Assembly: GCA_026388495.1 (NCBI GenBank) | Contig: JAPLJQ010000232.1 | Coordinates: 1-7,910 of the forward strand | From: Deltaproteobacteria bacterium | GTDB lineage: Bacteria; Desulfobacterota; Syntrophia; Syntrophales; UBA2185 | Direction of reading: 5' to 3' | DNA: 7,910 nucleotides | Part shown: piece after piece, positions 1 to 5,902 of the stretch | Numbering within the stretch: position 1 is the first letter of the stretch | Layout of the letters: each line of letters opens with the position of its first letter | The notes under the pieces: generated by a model | Database searches by the model: none | Told to the model about the DNA's origin: nothing | The model's input: only the letters and a program-made list of their open reading frames with translations | Position numbers and translations under genes: made by a program

Positions 1-1
1 A

Positions 2-1075
2 GAAATCAGGGCGGTTGTTGACGAGGCGGAGGTTCAGTGGCGATACCACCGCCGGAAAACGGTTCTGTTTGTGGATGAAATCCACCGTTTCAACAAGGCC
101 CAGCAGGATGCCTTTTTACACCATGTTGAAAAGGGGCTGATTACGTTGATCGGCGCAACCACTGAAAATCCCTCTTTCGAAGTCATTGCTCCGCTTCTGT
201 CGCGTACAAGGGGCATGCTTCTCAAGCCGTTTTCCGATGAAGAGCTGTCGGTCATCATCGAACGTGCCACCCATGACCGGGAAAGGGGGCTGGGAAACCT
301 TTCCCTGGAGATGGAGCCGGAAGCCCTTGCCCATATTGTCTGGTCGGCGGACGGAGACGCCCGTATGGCTTTGAACAGCCTTGATGCTGCGGTCACCCTC
401 GCAAGGACGACAGATGGAAACGAAACAAGAATCACCCGGTCCGTTGTGGAAAGGGCCCTCCTGAAGAAGGCCCTGCAGTACGACAAGGGGGGAGAGGAAC
501 ACTACAACCTGATTTCAGCTTTTCACAAGAGTCTCCGGGGGAGCGATCCCGATGCGGCCCTTTACTGGATGGGCCGCATGATTGCGGCCGGGGATGATCC
601 CCTTTATATCGCCCGCCGCATGGTCAGATTTGCCTCTGAAGATGTGGGGAATGCGGACCCGCGTGCCCTGAGTGTTGCCCTTTCAGCCATGCAGGCTTTT
701 CAGTTCATCGGCCTCCCCGAAGGCGAACTGGCCCTTGCGCAGGCCGCCGTTTATCTTGCCACGGCTCCCAAAAGCAATGCTCTCTATTCCGGTTATGGGA
801 GGGTCAAGGATGTCATTGGCCGCACAGGGACTCTTGCCGTACCGTTCCACATCAGAAACGCCCCAACCCGCCTGATGAAAGACCTGGACTACGGCCGGGA
901 TTATCAGTATGCCCATGATTTCGAAGATGCCTATGTTTCCCAGGAGTATCTGCCGGAGAAACTGAAAGGGCAGGCCTTTTACACACCTACAAACAGAGGC
1001 TACGAAAAGATCATCCGGGAAAGACTCGATCAGTGGCGCAAGCTGCGGGAGAAGGCGAAGGAGGGGGCGTCATAA
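2..1075 (+). CDS. rarA: Replication-associated recombination protein A (RarA/MgsA), 5' end cut by window
   Basis: This is a AAA+ ATPase of the RarA/MgsA/WRNIP1 family, a cytoplasmic protein acting at stalled replication forks with links to SSB and the clamp-loader family. The reading frame is open from base 2, so the gene starts upstream; the GTG at base 71 is an internal valine, not the start. Visible are 357 residues out of a usual ~440. In order: Walker B LFVDEIHRF (DE at bases 74-79), sensor 1 GATTENPSFEV, the LSR segment, sensor 2 in DGDARMALNSLD, then the C-terminal tetramerisation region beginning YDKGGEEHYNLISAFHKS and continuing through RRMVRFASEDVGNADP and a PKSNALYSGYGR motif. The Walker A (P-loop) part lies outside the window. 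The stop is TAA at 1073-1075. No T-rich terminator follows; a palindromic repeat starts about 30 bases later. Identification is by conserved motifs and is secure. Confidence 0.96.
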   Translation, partial: EIRAVVDEAEVQWRYHRRKTVLFVDEIHRFNKAQQDAFLHHVEKGLITLIGATTENPSFEVIAPLLSRTRGMLLKPFSDEELSVIIERATHDRERGLGNLSLEMEPEALAHIVWSADGDARMALNSLDAAVTLARTTDGNETRITRSVVERALLKKALQYDKGGEEHYNLISAFHKSLRGSDPDAALYWMGRMIAAGDDPLYIARRMVRFASEDVGNADPRALSVALSAMQAFQFIGLPEGELALAQAAVYLATAPKSNALYSGYGRVKDVIGRTGTLAVPFHIRNAPTRLMKDLDYGRDYQYAHDFEDAYVSQEYLPEKLKGQAFYTPTNRGYEKIIRERLDQWRKLREKAKEGAS

Positions 1076-1103
1076 TTCCCTTCCTCGCAATGACCCGTCT
1101 GGA

Positions 1104-1253
1104 GACTTTTTACGACCTTGTCAATATTGACGCCTTCGTAAAAAGTCGTCATTCCCGCGCAGGCGGGAATCCAGACCATACGTAAGCGTGTAAAAATACT
1201 GGATTCCCGTTTTCACGGGAATGACAAATTGAGGTAAAATTCGACTTTTTACG
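1104..1253. repeat. Nested palindromic (MITE-like) intergenic repeat
   Basis: The core, 1137-1253, is 117 bases with perfect 11-base terminal inverted repeats: CGTAAAAAGTC at 1137-1147 and GACTTTTTACG at 1243-1253. Just inside are two 27-base arms that are near-perfect inverted copies of each other, 1148-1174 (starting GTCATTCCCG) and 1199-1225 (ending CGGGAATGAC). Each arm contains its own 8-bp hairpin: ATTCCCGC/GCGGGAAT at 1151-1170 and ATTCCCGT/ACGGGAAT at 1203-1222. A further copy of the terminal sequence, GACTTTTTACGA at 1104-1115, pairs perfectly over 12 bases with 1136-1147 and encloses the palindrome GTCAATATTGAC (1120-1131). Similar ATTCCCG...CGGGAAT repeats are scattered in many proteobacterial genomes. 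There is no transposase; if mobile, it would need one in trans. It directly abuts the end of the predicted small RNA. Confidence 0.85.
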
Positions 1254-1258
1254 GGTAT

Positions 1259-1285
1259 AAAAAAGGGGAGACTTGGAGTCTCCCC
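1259..1285 (-). terminator. Rho-independent terminator, minus strand
   Basis: A perfect 9-bp stem (GGGGAGACT / AGTCTCCCC, arms 1277-1285 and 1265-1273 on the plus strand) with a 3-base loop is followed, on the minus strand only, by six uridines (plus-strand A run 1259-1264). On the plus strand no T run follows, so it acts leftward. No protein gene to the right is read leftward into it, so it most plausibly ends the predicted small RNA starting near 1379. Confidence 0.85.
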
Positions 1286-1379
1286 GTGTTCAGGAGGGGT
1301 TGCTATGTTGATCTCGTATAAGTTTTGGATCTTTTATCGGTTAACCATGCCCGTATTAACCGATTATTTGTCTTTTGCT
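1259..1379 (-). ncRNA. Predicted sigma-54-dependent small regulatory RNA (~120 nt), unrecognised family
   Basis: A transcription unit without a protein gene is framed by a sigma-54 promoter whose -12 element predicts a start at 1379 (an A) and by a strong intrinsic terminator ending at 1259-1264. The predicted RNA, 5' to 3', has a short A-rich leader, a hairpin with a perfect 9-bp stem (ATCGGTTAA / TTAACCGAT, plus-strand arms 1336-1344 and 1356-1364) and 11-base loop, an A-rich weakly structured middle (about 1300-1335), the C-rich tract ACCCCUCCUG (complement of 1291-1300), and the terminator hairpin. This is the usual anatomy of a trans-acting bacterial sRNA, and the C-rich tract is complementary to Shine-Dalgarno sequences. 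The neighbouring NtrC-type regulator is the obvious candidate activator. LuxO/Qrr and GlrR/GlmY are known precedents for sigma-54-driven sRNAs. I do not recognise the family. Read on the plus strand, the same DNA gives a 27-codon frame (1305-1388), which I judge less likely. Confidence 0.7.
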
Positions 1380-1389
1380 AAAGGATGAT

Positions 1390-1406
1390 TGCACGTCCTG
1401 TGCCAG
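1390..1406 (-). promoter_or_regulatory. Sigma-54 (-24/-12) promoter facing leftward
   Basis: Read on the minus strand the site is CTGGCACAGGACGTGCA, compared with the consensus YTGGCAC-N5-TTGCW. The -24 GG and -12 GC have the required spacing, and the only clear deviation is G for the first T of TTGC. The -12 C is at 1391, placing the start near 1379, on an A. An intrinsic terminator lies ~115 bases downstream with no protein gene between. A sigma-54-dependent activator is encoded 2.3 kb away (3710-5074). Confidence 0.75.
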
Positions 1407-1570
1407 GCATGAGAGACGGCAGCTAACCGCTTTAACTTAAAGGATTATTACCATAAGTCTCCGAAAGATCATGGCTGAAAAATTAAAAAAAGGGGGCAAG
1501 AAATGTCGTTCCCTGAAACGGTGCTTGTGAAATACCGTGTAACAACAACCACTTAAAAATATGACGCTTA

Positions 1571-1595
1571 TTGTTGAAATTCGACAAAATTGTCG
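1571..1595. promoter_or_regulatory. Possible activator-binding dyad upstream of the sigma-54 promoter
   Basis: TTGTTGAAATTCGACAA (1571-1587) is a dyad with 8-base arms around a central base, broken by one mismatched pair. It overlaps a second dyad, CGACAA-AA-TTGTCG (1582-1595). Together they give three alternating half-sites of the type TTGTYGRA. Relative to the predicted leftward start at 1379 the centre lies about 200 bases upstream, within the range used by NtrC-family enhancer-binding proteins. Binding by the neighbouring regulator is inference only. The site is also about 230 bases upstream of the kinase promoter. Confidence 0.35.
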
Positions 1596-1649
1596 GATGG
1601 CGGGCTTTTTTTCATCAGAACTTGATAGTTTTGAAAAACGGCCAATCGT

Positions 1650-1768
1650 GTCATTTCGACCAAGAGACTGTGTCACAATAGGGGAAAATGTCATTCCTAA
1701 CGAACGTGAGAAATCTTAATATGTTAATATTGCTATTCATTTAGATTTCTCGCGTTGCTCGAAATGAC
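1650..1768. repeat. Palindromic intergenic repeat, GTCATTTCGA type
   Basis: The main inverted repeat pairs 1690-1716 with 1742-1768: both arms begin GTCATT when read inward and end in GAGAAATCT, with one bulged base and a few mismatches. An extra, shorter left copy GTCATTTCGA at 1650-1659 is the perfect complement of TCGAAATGAC at 1759-1768, so the left side carries two arm copies, one degraded. The centre (about 1717-1741) is AT-rich. Repeats with this GTCATTTCGA...GAGAAATCT arm are familiar as dispersed elements in Deltaproteobacteria and other phyla. No coding content. Confidence 0.75.
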
Positions 1769-1813
1769 AAAATTCAAAGCTCTCACCTCTGGTACGGGTC
1801 GGAAAAGAAATCG

Positions 1814-1841
1814 TTGACTTTTAATGATGATGACATATGAT
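1814..1841 (+). promoter_or_regulatory. Sigma-70-like promoter for the two-component operon
   Basis: TTGACT (1814-1819) and TATGAT (1836-1841) each match the sigma-70 consensus at five of six positions, with a 16-base spacer. Transcription would begin near 1848, giving a leader of about 60 bases before the kinase start at 1910. This is the only good -35/-10 pair I see between the upstream repeat and the gene. Confidence 0.5.
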
Positions 1842-1909
1842 GATCGCCTCTTACAGGCATTTCTCCTTAAATACTAATCCTTTCCGGGCAAGAAAGTTAA
1901 AGGGTCAAT

Positions 1910-3697
1910 ATGATGAGACGGGATGAAAAGGTTATCTGGCAACACGCATCGCCTCCACCGGGAAGACACTTTTTACAGCCCCTCTCTGTAGCCATTGTTT
2001 GCGCCGTATTTATCGGGCTTATATTGATCACGGGGCTTATGGATCTCCAAAGGCTTGATAAAACGCTGGTAAGTTTTATGGAAAACCAGGGTCTGTCTAT
2101 TGTCGGCGTCGTACAGAAATTAACGCAGGAAAATCTGAACAGCCTGCGTCAGACCCAGCAGACAACCGTTGAAAGGGGGTCTGTTCCCGTGACGGCGTTT
2201 TCCCCCAAGCAGTTTCTACTTGCCGAGCTGAGAAATTTTGCCGTAGAGGTGGATAAGCAATGGAAGGCGGATCGTCTCAGCGAAGACTATTTGAGGAAGT
2301 TTGCCATCGAAAAAAAATTATGGCTGATTGCCGTCCTCAATGAACAGGGAGACCTTGTCTTTCAGAATCGCCCGTTTCCTTCGGACGTCGCCAGGGGGGA
2401 TGTTCCCGTAATGGACGGGGGACGGAATATCCGGATCGAACTGCTCAGACAACTCGTTTCCAGAAAAATTCCCTTTGTTGCAGCCCAGCGCAAGGATAGA
2501 AGCGGGACCGTCATCATTGCTCTGGATCGAGAGGGACAGCGTTATTGGGCAACAAAAGTTTCCATTGAAAAGGTCATTGAAGAATTGGGGGACTCCCAGG
2601 GTCAGAATCTGATGTATATCGTGGTGATGGACCAGCAGGAAATGGTCTTCGGAAGTGTGGGGAAACTGCCTGACAAATGGGACAAAAGGGACGCCAGCAT
2701 GTCCGGGGTTTTTTCGGGTTCCAGAAAGGTTGTCAGCCGGAAAATCAGTCATCATGGGAAAAGCCTTCTGGATATAGCGTCTCCTCTATATCTGGATGAT
2801 CAGGTCATGGGTGTCGTCAGGCTTGGCCTGGATCGGGAGGGCATGGATAAGATTATAGTGGAAAACAGGCGAAATATATTTGTTTTTATGACCATCGTCG
2901 TCCTGATCACGCTTCTGTCCATGTGGCTTCTCTATCGTAATCAGAACAGACACCTCGCAGGGATTGTCGAAATGGAAAGGCGGCTCGAAAAAGCAGAGAG
3001 GTTATCTGCCATCGGCCAGCTTGCTGCCGGTGTGGCTCATGAGATTCGCAACCCTCTGAATGCCATCAGCATGGCAAGCCAGAGACTGAAGCGGGAGTTC
3101 ATTCCGGCGGATGAAGGGAAGAACAGGGAGTTTCATGCGCTGGCCGGTGTTATCCGTGACGAGATCAGACGCCTCAATGGAATTATTGAAGAATTTCTGA
3201 CATTTTCAAAAAGCCGCCGCCTCGAATTTCATGAGTACCCTGTAACGGAAGTTCTGCAGAAAATTGTCAACCTCATCCGTGAGGAGGCCACGTCAAAGGG
3301 GATTACTCTGGAAACCCGTTTTAATGATAATACGGCGACAATTCCCATGGATGTGGATAAGCTTCAGCAGGCCTTTCTCAATTTTATTAAAAATGCCATG
3401 GAATCGATTTCCGGCAGCGGTTCTATTGTGATATCCTTGGAACAGTCAAGGAAGGACCGGATCAATGTTAAAATCTCTGATACGGGCTGTGGCATGACAC
3501 CTGAAGAAGTGGAAAGGATCTTCAATCCCGAATATACGACGAAGGAAAAAGGGCTGGGTCTGGGCCTTCCCCTTGCACACGAGATCGTCCGCGGTCACGG
3601 TGGAGAAATACGTGTTCTCAGCAGGCTCGGTTCAGGAACAACCTTTGAAATTATTCTTCCATCGGATCGGATGAATGATCGAGAGGCAAAAGGATAA
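1910..3697 (+). CDS. Membrane sensor histidine kinase, NtrB/ZraS-like class
   Basis: A 595-residue inner-membrane histidine kinase. Transmembrane segment 1 is at about residues 23-43 and segment 2 at about 322-342. Between them lies an extracytoplasmic sensor of ~275 residues with two Cache/PAS-like stretches (around LWLIAVLNEQGDLVFQ, 137-152, and YIVVMDQQEMVFG through GVVRLGLD, 236-308). A short coiled linker (345-368) leads to the dimerisation domain with phospho-acceptor His377 in GVAHEIRNPL. The ATPase domain has the N box (LNFIKNAMES, Asn495), the G1 box DTGCG (524-528), the F-box region FNPEYTTKEKG and the G2 box GLGLGL (548-553), ending with the usual GSGTTFEIILP. The start ATG at 1910 follows AAAGGG by five bases; a second ATG comes immediately after. 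It lies 12 bases upstream of its partner response regulator. The ligand cannot be told from the sequence. There is no receiver domain or cytoplasmic PAS. Confidence 0.95.
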   Translation: MMRRDEKVIWQHASPPPGRHFLQPLSVAIVCAVFIGLILITGLMDLQRLDKTLVSFMENQGLSIVGVVQKLTQENLNSLRQTQQTTVERGSVPVTAFSPKQFLLAELRNFAVEVDKQWKADRLSEDYLRKFAIEKKLWLIAVLNEQGDLVFQNRPFPSDVARGDVPVMDGGRNIRIELLRQLVSRKIPFVAAQRKDRSGTVIIALDREGQRYWATKVSIEKVIEELGDSQGQNLMYIVVMDQQEMVFGSVGKLPDKWDKRDASMSGVFSGSRKVVSRKISHHGKSLLDIASPLYLDDQVMGVVRLGLDREGMDKIIVENRRNIFVFMTIVVLITLLSMWLLYRNQNRHLAGIVEMERRLEKAERLSAIGQLAAGVAHEIRNPLNAISMASQRLKREFIPADEGKNREFHALAGVIRDEIRRLNGIIEEFLTFSKSRRLEFHEYPVTEVLQKIVNLIREEATSKGITLETRFNDNTATIPMDVDKLQQAFLNFIKNAMESISGSGSIVISLEQSRKDRINVKISDTGCGMTPEEVERIFNPEYTTKEKGLGLGLPLAHEIVRGHGGEIRVLSRLGSGTTFEIILPSDRMNDREAKG

Positions 3698-3709
3698 GGG
3701 AATTGGGGC

Positions 3710-5074
3710 ATGAAAAAATTAAGTATTCTGGTTGTTGAGGACGGCCAATCCCAACGGGAGACGCTCCGGGATTTTCTGATCAAGGAAGGCCACACGGTTG
3801 CAGAGGCGGAAAACGGCGACATTGCCGTTCAGTCCGTTTTGCAAAACCATTTCGACATGATTCTGCTGGATTATAAAATGCCCGGCATGGACGGCATGCA
3901 GGTCCTTCAGGAAGTGAAGCGCATCAATCCCGAGATAGATGTGGTGATTATTACCGCCTATGGGACCATCGAAACAGCTGTAGATGCCATGAAGGCCGGC
4001 GCCATCGATTATATTACCAAACCTATTGAGTTTGAGGAACTTCTCATCCTTGTTGACCGTGTTTCGGAAAGACGAACCCTGATCAAAGAAAATGAACTCC
4101 TCCGCCAGGAGCTTGGCGAGAAGGGGATTACAACAGACAAGATAATCTTCCGAAGCCAGAAAATGGAAGGGCTGATCAACATATCCGGACGGGTTGCAAG
4201 CAGCCGCACCACGGTTCTGATCCAGGGGGAAAGCGGAACGGGGAAGGAACTGCTTGCGAGATTGATTCACAATCTCAGCCCCCGCGCAGGCAGACCCATT
4301 ATTGCGGTCAACTGCGGCGCCCTGCCGGAAAGCCTTCTTGAGAGCGAGCTCTTCGGCCATGAAAAGGGCGCCTTCACGGGCGCTTCAACACGGCGGATCG
4401 GCAGATTTGAAGAAGCAGACGGAGGGACCCTGTTTCTGGATGAAATCGGCGAGGTTTCTCCTCCCGTGCAGGTCAAGCTTCTCCGGTTCCTTCAGGAGCG
4501 CGAGTTCCAGCGAGTGGGGGGCAATCAGACGTTCCATGCGGATGTACGGATCATCAGCGCGACCAACAGGAATCTGGAGTCGAAAATCAGGGAAGGCACT
4601 TTCCGCGATGATTTATATTACCGGCTGAAAGTGGTGGTCATATCCGTCCCCCCCCTGCGAGAGAGGAGGGAAGACATACCCGTACTGATAGACTATTTTC
4701 TGAAACGTTATGCTGAAGAAAATGGCAAAAATATCAGAGGGATAACCCATGAAGCGAGAGATATTCTCCTGAAATACGATTATCCGGGAAATGTCAGGGA
4801 ACTGGAGAACATCATTGAACGGGCTGTGGTGATATCCAGGGACTCTGTCCTTTCGAGTGAGGATTTACCTTTTACGGAAGATATGGTCATTCCGACGGGC
4901 ACAGGCAAGAGGGAAACGGGAATGCTCCGAGGTTCCATCGAGGATCTGGAGCGGAAGCTGATCATCGAGGCCATGGAAAAGGCGGGCGATCATCAGACAA
5001 AAGCCGCCGAACTCCTCGGTATCAGCGAACGTATGCTTCGATACAAACTCAAGAAATACGGCCTGAAAGAATAA
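3710..5074 (+). CDS. Sigma-54-dependent response regulator, NtrC family
   Basis: A 454-residue cytoplasmic transcription activator with the classic three parts. The receiver (1-120) has acidic pair E10/D11, phospho-acceptor D54 in LLDYKMPGMDG, T82 and K104 of the KP motif. The AAA+ domain (about 145-385) has Walker A GESGTGKE (173-180), the sigma-54-contacting GAFTGA loop intact at 220-225, Walker B GGTLFLDEIGE (238-248), sensor region SATNRNL, the FRDDLYYRL arginine-finger segment (298-306) and sensor 2 YPGNVRELENII (358-369). A Fis-type helix-turn-helix sits at the C-terminus (about 426-449, KAAELLGISERMLRYKLKK). All catalytic and coupling residues are present, so it should respond to phosphorylation by the upstream kinase and activate sigma-54 promoters. 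The one sigma-54 promoter I find in the window drives the predicted small RNA. A weak AAGGG ribosome site (3696-3700) overlaps the kinase stop codon region, suggesting coupled translation. Confidence 0.97.
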   Translation: MKKLSILVVEDGQSQRETLRDFLIKEGHTVAEAENGDIAVQSVLQNHFDMILLDYKMPGMDGMQVLQEVKRINPEIDVVIITAYGTIETAVDAMKAGAIDYITKPIEFEELLILVDRVSERRTLIKENELLRQELGEKGITTDKIIFRSQKMEGLINISGRVASSRTTVLIQGESGTGKELLARLIHNLSPRAGRPIIAVNCGALPESLLESELFGHEKGAFTGASTRRIGRFEEADGGTLFLDEIGEVSPPVQVKLLRFLQEREFQRVGGNQTFHADVRIISATNRNLESKIREGTFRDDLYYRLKVVVISVPPLRERREDIPVLIDYFLKRYAEENGKNIRGITHEARDILLKYDYPGNVRELENIIERAVVISRDSVLSSEDLPFTEDMVIPTGTGKRETGMLRGSIEDLERKLIIEAMEKAGDHQTKAAELLGISERMLRYKLKKYGLKE

Positions 5075-5199
5075 CCGCTCAAAGCCTTATCGTCACCCCC
5101 CTGATATATGGGATATGGGCAAGATCTGAATTCATCTGAAAGGGGCGTCAACAGCTTTTGCCTATCCGGTCATTGAGATTTCCCGATCATACCCGGATA

Positions 5200-5880
5200 T
5201 CAAGAATCACGGGCCTCCTTGAATGCTGTCAAATATTTTCGTAATCCAAGTTTGAGATGGGTGTAGGTCTTGCGGTCTTTTTTCGCCAGGGCCGTAGCGA
5301 GTTCCATCGTCTTTTCAAACAGCGTTTCCGGCGGATAAACGGCAGAAACGATCTTCATGTCCAGTGCCTCTTTCCCTCCCACCCGTTTCCCCGTTAACAC
5401 GAGTTCATTGATGGCATGACCGTCCGGCAGGAGACGGAGGAGGTCATACATAAACGGTGTGAAGGGAATTCCGATATCCACTTCTGGAAAACAGAAAAAC
5501 CCCCTGTCTTCCCTCATGAGCCGGAAATCCATTGTTGTTGCCAGAAGGGCGCCTGCCCCGTAGGCATGACCGGTGAGGCATCCCACGGTGGGCATATTCA
5601 ACAGGGCAAACCGCAAGAGCAGCCGGTCAATGAGGCCGGCATACGCGGGGAAATATTCCGGCGGCCGGGTAATCAGCCATTTCAGATCAACGCCGTTGCA
5701 CCAGATTTTCGGGTCGTTGCTTGTCAGGATGAGGACGGCATTGTCCGTCACGGCTTCAAGGTCATCCAGAATTTTATGATATTCTCCGACGACGTCCGCG
5801 GAAATGGTATTTGCATTGACGCCGTTGGTCAGGGTCAGGACATACACGGGGCCTTCTTGTTTCAGTTCCATGGTGGACAT
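5200..5880 (-). CDS. Crotonase-fold protein, probable delta3,delta2-enoyl-CoA isomerase
   Basis: A 226-residue member of the enoyl-CoA hydratase/isomerase superfamily, short for the family (usually 250-270). Oxyanion-hole segments are NGVDL (Gly63) and GHAYGAG (Gly110). Of the two glutamates that hydratases use, the second is present (Glu133 in FPEVDIG) but the position twenty residues earlier, where crotonase has GGCE, is a leucine (113). This single-acid pattern is known for delta3,delta2-enoyl-CoA isomerases, which shift double bonds of unsaturated acyl-CoAs into beta-oxidation. The LMREDRGFFCFPEVDIG stretch resembles plant peroxisomal ECI proteins as I remember them. A different crotonase reaction cannot be excluded. 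The ATG at 5878-5880 has a good AAGGAAG ribosome site eight bases upstream. It lies 22 bases after the corA stop and is probably co-transcribed with it. Its 3' end converges with the response regulator across 125 bases with no clear terminator. Confidence 0.85.
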   Translation of the reverse strand: MSTMELKQEGPVYVLTLTNGVNANTISADVVGEYHKILDDLEAVTDNAVLILTSNDPKIWCNGVDLKWLITRPPEYFPAYAGLIDRLLLRFALLNMPTVGCLTGHAYGAGALLATTMDFRLMREDRGFFCFPEVDIGIPFTPFMYDLLRLLPDGHAINELVLTGKRVGGKEALDMKIVSAVYPPETLFEKTMELATALAKKDRKTYTHLKLGLRKYLTAFKEARDS

Positions 5881-5902
5881 ACAGAATCTTCCTTTCCGGT
5901 CG

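Larger units (their letters stand above)
1076..1909. other. Long intergenic region with regulatory RNA and repeats, no convincing protein gene
   Basis: These 834 bases separate rarA from the kinase operon. No reading frame has both a plausible ribosome site and protein-like composition. From left to right there is a nested palindrome (1104-1253), a predicted minus-strand small RNA with terminator and sigma-54 promoter (1259-1406), an AT-rich stretch with no clear content (about 1407-1570), a dyad that could bind an activator (1571-1595), a T-rich stretch (1604-1612) not preceded by an adjacent stem, a second palindromic repeat (1650-1768), and the kinase promoter and leader (1814-1909). Confidence 0.8.

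Noticed and set aside
1059..1066. AGGAGGGG near the rarA stop, perfectly complementary to the sRNA C-rich tract
   Set aside because: An eight-base purine match inside Lys/Glu/Gly codons is expected by chance and is not at a start codon.
71..1075. GTG at base 71 as the start of rarA
   Set aside because: The frame is open upstream to base 2 and encodes conserved RarA sequence; the GTG is the valine of the Walker B motif.
1305..1388. 27-codon plus-strand frame (MLISYKFWIFYRLTMP...) with a strong AGGAGGGG ribosome-like site five bases upstream
   Set aside because: The ribosome-like site, internal repeat and hairpins are all explained by the minus-strand small RNA; no plus-strand promoter precedes it, and the stem at 1265-1285 has its U-run only on the minus strand. 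It cannot be fully excluded without comparative data.
1582..1612. Plus-strand terminator: CGACAA/TTGTCG stem then a T run
   Set aside because: The stem is only 6 bp with a 2-base loop, and an 8-base gap separates it from the T run, unlike an intrinsic terminator.
1437..1694. 85-residue minus-strand frame upstream of the sRNA promoter
   Set aside because: It begins inside a palindromic repeat, lacks a clear ribosome site and has unprotein-like composition with no family features.
5075..5199. Bidirectional terminator between the converging regulator and isomerase genes
   Set aside because: Only a weak 7-base foldback (TATCCGG/CCGGATA) with a long loop and no T run is present.
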